DNA of 11,094 nucleotides from Candidatus Aenigmatarchaeota archaeon (GTDB lineage: Archaea; Aenigmatarchaeota; Aenigmatarchaeia; PWEA01; B50-G16), in the NCBI GenBank assembly GCA_003663345.1, contig QMZU01000011.1, positions 1 to 11,094 on the forward strand. Reading direction: 5' to 3'. A program made the position numbers and the translations under genes. Under the pieces are notes generated by a model that worked only from the letters and a program-made list of their open reading frames with translations, had not been told where the DNA came from and did no database searches. Below are positions 1-5,263 of the stretch, piece after piece. How positions within the stretch are numbered: position 1 is the stretch's first letter; every line of letters begins with the position of its first letter.

Positions 1-543
1 CTCGTTGCCCTTTATGTCGGCGAAGAACTCTTTGCAAAAGCCGTCGAAGCCCAGATCCTCGGCGAGCTTCTTCACCTCTTCCGGAGAGACTGCGACGCCC
101 GTCCTGCGACGCAACTCCTCAGCCTTCTGCGCCATCAGGACGGAACGCCACCTCGCCGCCGCCCTTTTCACACGCTCCCAGTCCTCGTCGGGCTTTATCC
201 AAGAGGGCACCCCGTGGACGCGCTTCGTGATCACGACGCGGTCGCCGTCGACTCCGACGTTCATGTACTCGCAGAGCAACGCACGCTTGAGCGCCGCGAG
301 CAGCGGCTCGTCAATCAGCGAGGCGTCGACGCACCTCACGACGACCTCACCGTTCGCCACCTCGATCTCGTCAACACGCCGACTGATGATGGCGCTCACC
401 GCCGCGTTCATCACGGCGTCCGCCTTCTTCGTCTGGAACGGTAGCTCGTACCTGCGCAGAAGCACTATCGACTCAACGGTGTTCAAGCCCGCCGCCTTCA
501 GAGCCTGCGCGGTCCTCTTGTCGTATATTTCATCTACCTCCAT
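1..543 (-). CDS. Unrecognised protein with HhH-like N-terminus (3' end outside window)
   Basis: The frame is open from the ATG at 543 to the window edge (181 codons), so the C-terminus is missing. I chose ATG 543 because GGGGG lies six bases upstream, as before most starts here; ATG 549 would abut the G tract. The N-terminus reads MEVDEIYDKRTAQALKAAGL followed by NTVESIVLLRRYEL. This 'LkaaGlnTvesI' pattern resembles the helix-hairpin-helix domain that opens archaeal RadA and similar DNA-binding proteins, but I see no Walker motif in the visible part. The rest is mixed alpha/beta with a basic helical stretch (about residues 125-155) and a later 'SPEEVKKLAEDLGF' helix. It follows the 96-aa gene with a gap of 14 bases, so the two are likely cotranscribed. 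DNA binding is an inference from one short motif; the overall function is unknown. Confidence 0.7.
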   Translation of the reverse strand, partial: MEVDEIYDKRTAQALKAAGLNTVESIVLLRRYELPFQTKKADAVMNAAVSAIISRRVDEIEVANGEVVVRCVDASLIDEPLLAALKRALLCEYMNVGVDGDRVVITKRVHGVPSWIKPDEDWERVKRAAARWRSVLMAQKAEELRRRTGVAVSPEEVKKLAEDLGFDGFCKEFFADIKGNE

Positions 544-557
544 ACGCATCCCCCAAA

Positions 558-848
558 TCAGCGGCTCTCGATCCTCCGCAGCACCTCGTCGACGTGCTCG
601 TCGGCGTACCGTTTAGCAATCTCGGCTGCAGTCCTCGAATCGTAGCCGCGACGCAGCAGCTCCTCGAACTTCCTCTTTGCCAGACGATACCAGACGCCGC
701 TGCGGACATCCTCCTCGGTCAGCCGCGAGGTGAAGGGCGTCGTTTCTTCGAGGCGGCGACGCTCCTCCTCCGACATCCTGAAGAAGCCCCTCTCTTCCAA
801 AAACTTCAGCGCTCTTTTCGTATCAAGAGACAACAACCTGCTCTTCAT
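558..848 (-). CDS. Small basic helical protein, unknown function (96 aa)
   Basis: A 96-aa protein predicted to be almost entirely helical and rich in Arg, Lys and Glu ('RMSEEERRRLEETTPF', 'RLAKRKFEELLRRGYDSRTAAE'). There is no Cys, signal peptide or membrane segment. Its ATG overlaps the stop codon of the 342-aa gene upstream in the sequence ATGA (848-845), and a GAGGTG Shine-Dalgarno-like site lies a few bases before it, so translational coupling with that gene is likely. The composition suits a nucleic-acid-binding or small structural protein, but no family motif is recognisable. The reading frame is well supported by the overlap and by the following gene; the function is not. Confidence 0.75.
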   Translation of the reverse strand: MKSRLLSLDTKRALKFLEERGFFRMSEEERRRLEETTPFTSRLTEEDVRSGVWYRLAKRKFEELLRRGYDSRTAAEIAKRYADEHVDEVLRRIESR

Positions 849-1873
849 GATCTCAGCACCTCTTTTAATCTATCTCTCAGCGGGAGCAGACAGTACGCAA
901 GGACGACCTTCATGTCACCCTCGCGTTTTGCATCTAACAGGCGAGGCAAAACCTCCGCGTAGATGTATTCGTCTCCTAGAAGCTCCCCCTCAACCTCTCT
1001 CACCAGCCATTTGTCGCTTCCAGCGACCCAGAGCTGGTACGCCACGAAGTTGCCGGTCTGGTGTTCGGCGCCCCAGCACGCGTCGATCCACGCAACCTTC
1101 GGAAGCCTGCCGCGCAGCAGGAGCGTGTCCGTCAGCCGAGCCCAGCGCTCGCCCCCGTAGAACGGGTGCCAGCCCACGCAGTCGCACGCCTGCGGGGTGA
1201 TCTCGAAGATGAGCTTCGCCCGCCTGAGAAAAGTCTCAGGGCGCGAGAACGCCGAGAAGTGCTCCTCCAGCTTCATGCAGAAGTCGAGAACCTCGCTTTC
1301 GGCTTCTGTCGAAGTTTTACGGTCTTCCCAGACTGCCTCAACATCGGGCTTCACGAGCTCTCTCTCAACCGCCAGCGTTATAAACCGCTCGATCATCCAC
1401 GCGAGCGCTCGCTGCTCGCCGTACGGAAGCTCAGGATAAGCGTTCCTGACCGCACGCATAGCGTACATCCTCAGCTTCTCAGGGTTCCCCTTCACCAGTA
1501 GTTCATGGAAAATGGCGACCTCGGAAGTGCCCGGATCCCTCGGCAGACCATCGGCGCGCGGCGGCGCCGCGCAGAACGCAAAGTGCATGTCCCAAAGCTC
1601 CTCACCCACGATGAAGACGCCGAAGTCGTAGAACGCCGTGTAGAGGTCGTCGACGACCATTCTGTAAATGTCTGTAAATTCCTCCACGCCCTTCACGTCG
1701 ACGAGGTAGTTCAGCCCGTAGAACAGCGAGCAGTACTCGATGGGGCGCGTCACAACGTTTATGAAGTGGTCGACCCGCCTCGGCAGCTCCATGAACATCG
1801 GCAACTCCGCAAACCTCTCCTCCCTCGCGAGCAGCGACCTTATCAGCCCTGGCAGCCTGATCCTAATCCTCAT
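845..1873 (-). CDS. Unrecognised cytosolic protein (342 aa)
   Basis: A 342-aa protein with no signal peptide or obvious membrane segment. The N-terminus is basic (MRIRIRLPGLIRSLLAREER), the middle is helical, and the C-terminal third is rich in Trp and Cys ('ACDCVGWHPFYGGERWARL', 'VAWIDACWGAEHQTGNF'). Those Cys/His/Trp clusters look conserved-type and could be a metal site or active site, but I recognise no family. No Shine-Dalgarno site precedes ATG 1873; instead an AT-rich TATA-like stretch is centred 26 bases upstream, which fits a leaderless transcript starting a new operon just after the tnpB gene. Its stop overlaps the start of the 96-aa gene. GC content looks higher than that of the neighbouring tnpB. 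Confidence 0.8.
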   Translation of the reverse strand: MRIRIRLPGLIRSLLAREERFAELPMFMELPRRVDHFINVVTRPIEYCSLFYGLNYLVDVKGVEEFTDIYRMVVDDLYTAFYDFGVFIVGEELWDMHFAFCAAPPRADGLPRDPGTSEVAIFHELLVKGNPEKLRMYAMRAVRNAYPELPYGEQRALAWMIERFITLAVERELVKPDVEAVWEDRKTSTEAESEVLDFCMKLEEHFSAFSRPETFLRRAKLIFEITPQACDCVGWHPFYGGERWARLTDTLLLRGRLPKVAWIDACWGAEHQTGNFVAYQLWVAGSDKWLVREVEGELLGDEYIYAEVLPRLLDAKREGDMKVVLAYCLLPLRDRLKEVLRS

Positions 1874-1894
1874 CGAGAAAAAATAGGAAGTGGG

Positions 1895-1903
1895 AAAATT
1901 AAC
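1895..1903 (-). promoter_or_regulatory. TATA-like box for the 342-aa gene
   Basis: On the minus strand GTTAATTTT is centred about 26 bases before ATG 1873, preceded by a purine-rich GCGAAAAGC that could be the TFB-recognition element. With no ribosome site before the ATG, this spacing fits archaeal leaderless transcription. It is a weak consensus match. Confidence 0.45.
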
Positions 1904-1951
1904 GCTTTTCGCCTTCTGAAACAGTTACAATTTAGATAGGCGTTCATACAT

Positions 1952-2959
1952 CTAGTTGAGCGCTCGTAAGTATCTTAGTCCCAGCACCAGCGCGGATGCG
2001 GTGTGCACATCCATTCCTAGGTTGTGGTGTATCACATTTGCGATTTTCGAGCAGTACGCCGCACTCACCTGTTTGAACTCTCCTCCTCTCTTTCTCACCA
2101 TCACCTCCGCATGAGATAGCAGCTCCCTCAGCGCAAACCTTGATAGTTTTCTGTTTCCCGTCTTGCTGCCCGTATCCTTCTTATTTTTCCTGCTCAGCCG
2201 CTCGAACACAAACGTCTTTGCTCCGTGCGCCGCCGCATAGTCTATCAGTTCCGCCAGCGCTTTCAACCTCGTGTCTCTCGCCTTTTCCTTGGGATAACCT
2301 GGACTGTTCACTTCTGGGAAATGATGGTTTCTCACCTCTATGAGTTCTCCGTTTTTCCTCAGCAATACGCAGTTTATCCTGTCCGAATTGATGTCGAAGG
2401 AGGCGATGTGCTCTGCATCCTCCCGAACTTTCTCTTTTTCTCCAACCCTCGCATACAGCTCCATCGGGACGCTCAGGTACACATAGTATTTGCCATCTCT
2501 CAGGGAGATGCCAGCCGAGTAGCTGTAATTCTTCAGTTCTTTCAATATCGGCAAGTACTTCTTCGATGTTTTTATTTTCCCTTCTATCCACTCATGCTTC
2601 CCGTCCGCCCGTGGTATCTTTATTCTTATCCGTTCTCCATCTATCTGGATGTTTCTGTTTCCGTTTTCCCTCTTCGCCCCCTTTCCTACGCTGAACAGCA
2701 AGGGTTTCCGCAACTTCAGGTGCTCCTGATTCGCATATAACAACGCTCTTTTGTACGCCGAGTCGCAGTAGTGCGCATTTGGTATCGTCCAGTACAGAGC
2801 CTTCCTTATTTCTTCCTCCGCCACACCCTTCTTTATCATGTGATGAGCCTTCTCAACGGCTTCCCTGAACAGCCGCATCGTGTACAGCAGCTTCGCCCGC
2901 TCCAGCGCTCCCAGCTCCAGCTTTCCTTTTATCGTCGCTCTTCCCTCTTCTCTAGCCAT
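1952..2959 (-). CDS. tnpB: TnpB-like RuvC nuclease (IS200/IS605 OrfB family), zinc-finger-less
   Basis: TnpB proteins are RNA-guided DNA nucleases of IS200/IS605-type elements and ancestors of Cas12. At 335 aa this one is shorter than the usual 370-410. The RuvC triad appears intact: D189 in 'IASFDINSDRINCVLL', E253 in 'KTFVFERLS', and D317 in 'GMDVHTASALVLGLRYL'. The CxxC...CxxC zinc finger normally found between motifs II and III is missing; only 'AAYCSKIANVIHHNLG' lies there. The N-terminal half (residues 1-180) holds the strand-rich WED-like region ('GISLRDGKYYVYLSVP'). The start overlaps the 3' end of the RHH gene by 31 bases, so the two form one transcript. No TnpA (Y1 or serine recombinase) is in the window, so any element would be non-autonomous. 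AT content is visibly higher than in neighbouring genes, suggesting acquisition. No GC-rich guide-RNA region follows its stop. Domestication for regulation is an alternative to transposon upkeep. Confidence 0.92.
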   Translation of the reverse strand: MAREEGRATIKGKLELGALERAKLLYTMRLFREAVEKAHHMIKKGVAEEEIRKALYWTIPNAHYCDSAYKRALLYANQEHLKLRKPLLFSVGKGAKRENGNRNIQIDGERIRIKIPRADGKHEWIEGKIKTSKKYLPILKELKNYSYSAGISLRDGKYYVYLSVPMELYARVGEKEKVREDAEHIASFDINSDRINCVLLRKNGELIEVRNHHFPEVNSPGYPKEKARDTRLKALAELIDYAAAHGAKTFVFERLSRKNKKDTGSKTGNRKLSRFALRELLSHAEVMVRKRGGEFKQVSAAYCSKIANVIHHNLGMDVHTASALVLGLRYLRALN

Positions 2960-3078
2960 TCCTTCACAGCCTCCTCGAAGTATCGAGAAAGGTCGCCCTT
3001 CTTCCCCCCAAGCTCAGCCACCTTCACCCTAAACCGACGCTCCACCTCGTCGCTCAACCGCACCCTTATCCAGCCCAT
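2929..3078 (-). CDS. Ribbon-helix-helix (CopG/Arc-type) DNA-binding protein
   Basis: A 49-aa protein. One beta strand ('WIRVRLSDEVERRF') is followed by two helices with the usual turn ('KVAELGGKKGDLSRYFEEAV', then 'KEWLEKREERR'). This is the length and layout of a single ribbon-helix-helix unit, which binds operator DNA as a dimer. A longer open frame runs upstream to 3243, but I chose ATG 3078 because the RHH fold starts right there and because a TATA box is centred 25 bases before it, fitting a leaderless mRNA. The gene overlaps tnpB by 31 bases. The TATA box is embedded in a 16-bp palindrome, a natural operator for an RHH dimer, so autorepression of the rhh-tnpB unit is a reasonable inference. 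It could also act as a TnpB-partner protein or an antitoxin-like regulator. Confidence 0.85.
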   Translation of the reverse strand: MGWIRVRLSDEVERRFRVKVAELGGKKGDLSRYFEEAVKEWLEKREERR

Positions 3079-3095
3079 GATATACAATGGGGCAA

Positions 3096-3111
3096 AAGTA
3101 TTTAAATACTT
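3096..3111. promoter_or_regulatory. 16-bp palindrome containing TATA box; candidate operator and bidirectional promoter
   Basis: AAGTATTTAAATACTT is a perfect 16-bp palindrome centred at 3103.5. On the minus strand it sits 25 bases before ATG 3078, the archaeal TATA distance for a leaderless start of the RHH gene. Because it is symmetric it could equally position transcription on the plus strand, starting near 3129, the edge of the GC-rich structured stretch. It is also a good candidate binding site for the RHH dimer. The TATA role is well supported; the operator and bidirectional roles are inferred. Confidence 0.7.
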
Positions 3112-3128
3112 ATGCCTAACAAGTTGTG

Positions 3129-3266
3129 AAGAGGGCGATGAGGGGAGAGCCCGATGAACTGGCGTGCGGCGGGATGTCGCCGAACTCGTGGCGAGCAGCG
3201 CCCTCATGAGAAAACAGAGAAAAGCTGCGAGGTAAGGCGGCACCCGCTAAGACCGGGGGATGAAAG
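3129..3266 (+). ncRNA. Candidate structured RNA divergent from RHH-TnpB (possible guide-RNA scaffold)
   Basis: This stretch is GC-rich against an AT-rich flank and carries no convincing gene. On the plus strand it folds by eye: P1 pairs 3131-3137 (GAGGGCG) with 3199-3205 (CGCCCTC); CTG 3159-3161 pairs with CAG 3196-3198; inner hairpins are CGGCG/CGCCG (3167-3171/3178-3182) and CTCG/CGAG (3185-3188/3192-3195). A second domain has GGT/ACC (3231-3233/3252-3254) enclosing GGCGG/CCGCT (3236-3240/3244-3248, one G-U pair). It ends in GGGGGATGAAAG. The P1 5' edge lies about 27 bases from the centre of the palindromic TATA box, where transcription would begin. Being next to a TnpB gene, it could be an omega-RNA-like scaffold, with the following repeat sequence as guide. 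It might instead be an H/ACA-like RNA, a left-end structure of the element, or a 3' UTR of the secreted-protein gene. The strand is inferred. Confidence 0.4.
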
Positions 3267-3303
3267 CCTACGTGGGTTTACCTAAGCCTACGTGGGTTGA
3301 ACC
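3264..3303. repeat. Two direct repeats, 20-bp period
   Basis: AAGCCTACGTGGGTT occurs at 3264-3278 and again, identical, at 3284-3298, giving a period of 20 bp. Each copy holds an imperfect dyad (CCTACGTGGG) centred on ACGT, so the two dyads face the same side of the helix. The repeats encode the last codons of the secreted protein and end in GGGTTGAACCC, a small inverted repeat. Possible roles are a protein-binding site pair, an element end, or guide/target sequence for the adjacent TnpB unit. Confidence 0.75.
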
Positions 3304-3567
3304 CCGCATTTCTTTGATCTTACTGCCATAGAAGGTCACCGTGACGTTTTCCTTCGGTCTGATGATCAGATTTCCGAAGATGTCGCGGTGCACCGACGCC
3401 TCGCCGCGGACGTGCACTAACTTCTCGATGTCGCCATCGACGACCTTGTAGACTGTCAGGCACGGCTCCGTGACGACTCCTGGCCCTGGAAAGACTGCGT
3501 GTGCCGCCACCGCCAATGTCGCTGCGAGCAACAACGCGATCGGGATGGCTAAATATCGGCGCCTCAT
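3268..3567 (-). CDS. Small secreted protein with signal peptide, possibly C-terminally truncated
   Basis: A 99-aa protein beginning with a classic Sec signal peptide: basic MRRR, hydrophobic core 'YLAIPIALLLAATLAVA', and an AHA cleavage site near residue 24. The mature part is short and strand-rich ('CLTVYKVVDGDIEKLVHVRG', 'GNLIIRPKENVTVTFYG') with one Cys, so it is probably exported to the cell surface or a virion. GGGGGG lies five bases before ATG 3567. The last residues (STHVGLGKPT) are encoded by the 20-bp direct repeats and look unlike the rest. That, and the adjacent RHH-TnpB block, raises the possibility that the original C-terminus was cut by an insertion. It is divergent from the two-TM gene starting 44 bases away. 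Confidence 0.75.
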   Translation of the reverse strand: MRRRYLAIPIALLLAATLAVAAHAVFPGPGVVTEPCLTVYKVVDGDIEKLVHVRGEASVHRDIFGNLIIRPKENVTVTFYGSKIKEMRGSTHVGLGKPT

Positions 3568-3582
3568 TTCGACCCCCCAACC

Positions 3583-3590
3583 TTTTAAAC
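3583..3590 (+). promoter_or_regulatory. TATA-like box for the two-TM gene
   Basis: TTTTAAAC is centred 24 bases before ATG 3611 and 27 before ATG 3614, the leaderless spacing in archaea; no clear ribosome site precedes either ATG. On the minus strand, a separate AT-rich stretch (CTTATTTTTCC, near 3596-3606) could serve the secreted-protein gene, whose GGGGGG site lies at 3573-3578. Confidence 0.45.
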
Positions 3591-3610
3591 AAGTTGGAAA
3601 AATAAGAGAG

Positions 3611-3793
3611 ATGATGCAGCCGATGATCTTTTATTTCGGCTGGCTGCTGATCGCAATATCCGGGGTTGGAAGCCTGACGAGTGCGTATATGGAATGGAAA
3701 AAGCGTGAGCCTATTTACATGGTGCTCATGAAGATATTCTCACTGCTTCTGGGCGTCGGCGGCGTCCTCGTGGGTCTCGGCGGCGTCTCCTAG
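3611..3793 (+). CDS. Two-TM glycine-rich membrane miniprotein
   Basis: The only plus-strand gene supported in the window, 60 aa. It has two hydrophobic segments ('MIFYFGWLLIAISGVGSL', about 5-22, and 'IFSLLLGVGGVLVGLGGV', about 42-59) joined by a short charged loop (EWKKREP). The second has small-residue spacing (GVGGVLVGLGG) typical of tight helix packing. A longer open frame extends upstream through the divergent gene, but the TATA box and the hydrophobic start favour ATG 3611 or 3614. Its TAG overlaps the TAG of the convergent YbjN-like gene in CTAG. Small two-TM proteins are common in archaeal viruses (envelope or lysis roles) and as toxins; the sequence does not decide between them. Confidence 0.7.
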   Translation: MMQPMIFYFGWLLIAISGVGSLTSAYMEWKKREPIYMVLMKIFSLLLGVGGVLVGLGGVS

Positions 3794-4230
3794 ACGAACT
3801 CTGGCGACTCCGCCCTGAAGCTCTCGACGATCTTGCGGTTTTTCACGGCGGTCATCACGGCGTCGACGATCATGGCGTCGATGAGCCGCGGCGTCGCGAA
3901 CTTCGCAGGAAACTCGTAGATCGCATCAATGGTGCCCGTCAGACTGTTGTACACGAGCTTCGCGCCGCAAACGTCGTTGTTATACTCGTTGATTTTTTCG
4001 AGGAGCGACGGGAGCGGCGACGCATCCTCCACAACCAACGCACGCAGCACGATCCACCCGCGAAGCTGGTTGTTGTACGCAACCTGCACGGGCACCACCG
4101 TGTCGTCGTTCATCTTGAAAATGAGGGCATAAGCGAGCTCGCCAACGCGCATGAACTTGAGCTTCGTCGTCGCCGCCCACTCCTCAAGCACGTCCTTTTC
4201 CTCTTCCTTCTTTTTCCTTCTCCCGAACAT
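3790..4230 (-). CDS. YbjN-like fold protein
   Basis: A 146-aa protein. After a Lys/Glu-rich head (FGRRKKKEEEKDVLEEW) comes an alpha/beta domain. The region 'LPSLLEKINEYNNDVCGAKL', then a strand pair around 'GTIDAIYEFPA', then a helix 'LIDAMIVDAVMTAVKN' follows the order seen in YbjN/type III secretion chaperone-like domains (helix with 'lN.yN', beta hairpin, C-terminal helix). That match is from pattern recognition only. Such domains are usually small binding or chaperone-type modules. I chose ATG 4230 over GTG 4233 because of the GGAGGTGTGAT site upstream. It is the last gene of the long minus-strand operon and converges on the two-TM gene. Confidence 0.7.
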   Translation of the reverse strand: MFGRRKKKEEEKDVLEEWAATTKLKFMRVGELAYALIFKMNDDTVVPVQVAYNNQLRGWIVLRALVVEDASPLPSLLEKINEYNNDVCGAKLVYNSLTGTIDAIYEFPAKFATPRLIDAMIVDAVMTAVKNRKIVESFRAESPEFV

Positions 4231-4258
4231 CACGGAAAATCACACCTCCCGCCTGAAG

Positions 4259-4687
4259 TCACTTTCGGAAGAGGACATCCAAGCCCAGCTCTTCGAGCAG
4301 GCTCTGCCCCGCCGCACCTTCGCCGCTCTCGGGAGCCTCGCCGCCGCCGAGCCGCAGAACATCGAGGCGGCGACGCAACGCCGCTAGCTCCCGAAACTCG
4401 GCTTCGAGCTGCGCCAGCGCTGCCGAAATTATCTCGACATCGCCCCCGCTCGGAAGAAATCCTCGGTGAGAATCGTCGTAAACCAGCAACCTGCAAACAG
4501 CATAGGTCTTGGATTCCTTCTTCCTCTCCGTGAAGCTTATCCAATCCGCCTCGACCTTGATGTGCGTGCTGAGCTCTTTGCCGACAGCTTCGAGCGTCCT
4601 GCTCAACGCCTCTCTGACAACAGCTTCTGGTAGGTGGTACGTCTCAACCTCGAATTCGAAGATTTCTCCAACCTTTTTCATGTCCAT
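4259..4687 (-). CDS. Coiled-coil protein with acidic linker and C-terminal helix (142 aa)
   Basis: Residues 1-80 form an alpha/beta region ('GEIFEFEVETYHLPEAVVRE', 'HIKVEADWISFTERKKESKT'). Residues about 84-112 form a heptad-like helix ('IISAALAQLEAEFRELAALR'), followed by a Gly/Glu-rich linker and a short terminal helix 'SLLEELGLDVLFRK' that looks like an interaction peptide. The family is not recognised. ATG 4687 follows TTTTTTTGGGGGTGAAAAG, a degenerate version of the operon's repeated junction cassette. The gap to the next gene is 28 bases. The layout suits an adaptor or assembly protein, but that is only a suggestion. Confidence 0.75.
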   Translation of the reverse strand: MDMKKVGEIFEFEVETYHLPEAVVREALSRTLEAVGKELSTHIKVEADWISFTERKKESKTYAVCRLLVYDDSHRGFLPSGGDVEIISAALAQLEAEFRELAALRRRLDVLRLGGGEAPESGEGAAGQSLLEELGLDVLFRK

Positions 4688-4718
4688 CTTTTCACCCCCA
4701 AAAAAAGAAAAGGGAAAG

Positions 4719-4964
4719 TCAAACGGTTCTAGATGGGCTATCCGTGACCTGATACATTATGTACCTTTGTCCGCAGCGGGGGCACCTGTACAGCGTCCAG
4801 CTGCCCCAGAACAGCTCACCATCTCGCTCTTTTCTGATGTAAGCGCAAACGAAGGCGTCGCTGCAGCAGAGCGGCAGCTCGTTGATGTCATACACTACTT
4901 GCGCATTGTATTTTTCTGCGAGCTTTCTTGCGTCGTGCTCTGCTATTTCTCTTACAGTCGTCAT
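4719..4964 (-). CDS. Small zinc-ribbon-like protein (81 aa)
   Basis: An N-terminal helix ('EIAEHDARKLAEKYNAQVVY') precedes a Cys-containing loop (C33, C34, C40) and a zinc-knuckle 'YRCPRCGQRY' (C61, C64). Together they could form one treble-clef or ribbon-type zinc site. ATG 4964 is chosen because GGGGGGTGAAGAG directly precedes it, as before the neighbouring genes. An in-frame ATG at 4994 would add a Gly/Glu-rich tail (MSEQGVGGEE) that is largely the ribosome site in translation. Zinc-ribbon miniproteins often bind nucleic acid or basal transcription factors; the specific role is unknown. Confidence 0.78.
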   Translation of the reverse strand: MTTVREIAEHDARKLAEKYNAQVVYDINELPLCCSDAFVCAYIRKERDGELFWGSWTLYRCPRCGQRYIMYQVTDSPSRTV

Positions 4965-5046
4965 CTCTTCACCCCCCACCCCCTGTTCACTCATCGGAAC
5001 GCTCCCCGAGGGCGGGAGCGCCCCTCAATCCCGCAGCGGTCTGATT
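4965..5046 (-). promoter_or_regulatory. Leader hairpin module, copy 1
   Basis: Upstream of the zinc-ribbon gene the minus strand reads AATCAGACCGC (5046-5036), a short spacer, a 7-bp stem CGCTCCC/GGGAGCG (5020-5014 with 5006-5000, 7-base loop), GATGAGTGAACAGG, then the GGGGGG ribosome site and ATG 4964. Copy 2 shares the flanks but has a different stem sequence. It is a candidate 5' UTR regulatory or processing element. Confidence 0.6.
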
Positions 5047-5071
5047 TTCTCGAAAAATAGGGAAAGGAGGT

Positions 5072-5263
5072 CTAATCGTCTGGAAGATCTCTAAGCAGCC
5101 CTAGTTTTCGCCAGCGCTCCGCTGATAAAACCGGACTGCCGTAATAATATGGCACGGGCTGAAATCTCTCGCATTTCATCTTCTGCGCACTGAAAGATTC
5201 TCTAACTTTGCACTCGTGAAAGAAGAGACACTTCCAGCAGTCTTCTCCTGCCGTTCCTACCAT
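5072..5263 (-). CDS. Four-Cys miniprotein (63 aa)
   Basis: Four Cys (C9, C12, C18, C31) are arranged as CxxC-x5-C-x12-C in 'EDCWKCLFFHECKV...KCERFQP', followed by a Tyr-rich segment and a charged tail (SAERWRKLGLLRDLPDD). The set could bind one zinc ion or an iron-sulfur cluster; zinc seems likelier given the neighbours. ATG 5263 is preceded by GGGGGTGAGAAA, the standard spacing here. An in-frame upstream ATG at 5293 would add MSEKEGGGEK, closely matching the optional extension of the zinc-ribbon gene. The fold family is not recognised. Confidence 0.75.
   Translation of the reverse strand: MVGTAGEDCWKCLFFHECKVRESFSAQKMKCERFQPVPYYYGSPVLSAERWRKLGLLRDLPDD

Noticed and set aside
1874..1951. Conventional TnpB guide-RNA region after the tnpB stop
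   Set aside because: The stretch is AT-rich and shows only a weak 5-bp CGCCT/AGGCG pairing; it looks more like the promoter of the 342-aa gene. A short guide RNA there cannot be fully excluded.
1952..2959. Nuclease-dead TnpB-derived repressor (TldR-type)
   Set aside because: All three acidic RuvC residues appear to be in place, so loss of catalysis is not supported by the sequence.
3079..3243. N-terminal extension of the RHH protein
   Set aside because: The extra residues translate the TATA box and the structured stretch and have no fold-like pattern; the TATA box places the mRNA start at the inner ATG 3078.
3129..3266. RNase P RNA, SRP RNA, hammerhead ribozyme or tRNA
   Set aside because: None of the conserved cores of these RNAs (for example CUGAUGA...GAAA for hammerhead, or a CCA-ended cloverleaf) could be found; box C/D spacing also fails.
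3264..3303. CRISPR array
   Set aside because: Only two 15-bp copies with a 5-bp spacer; no longer repeat-spacer series and no cas genes nearby.
3470..3610. Longer start for the plus-strand two-TM gene
   Set aside because: It would overlap the signal peptide coding region of the divergent gene and place the TATA-like box inside the gene.
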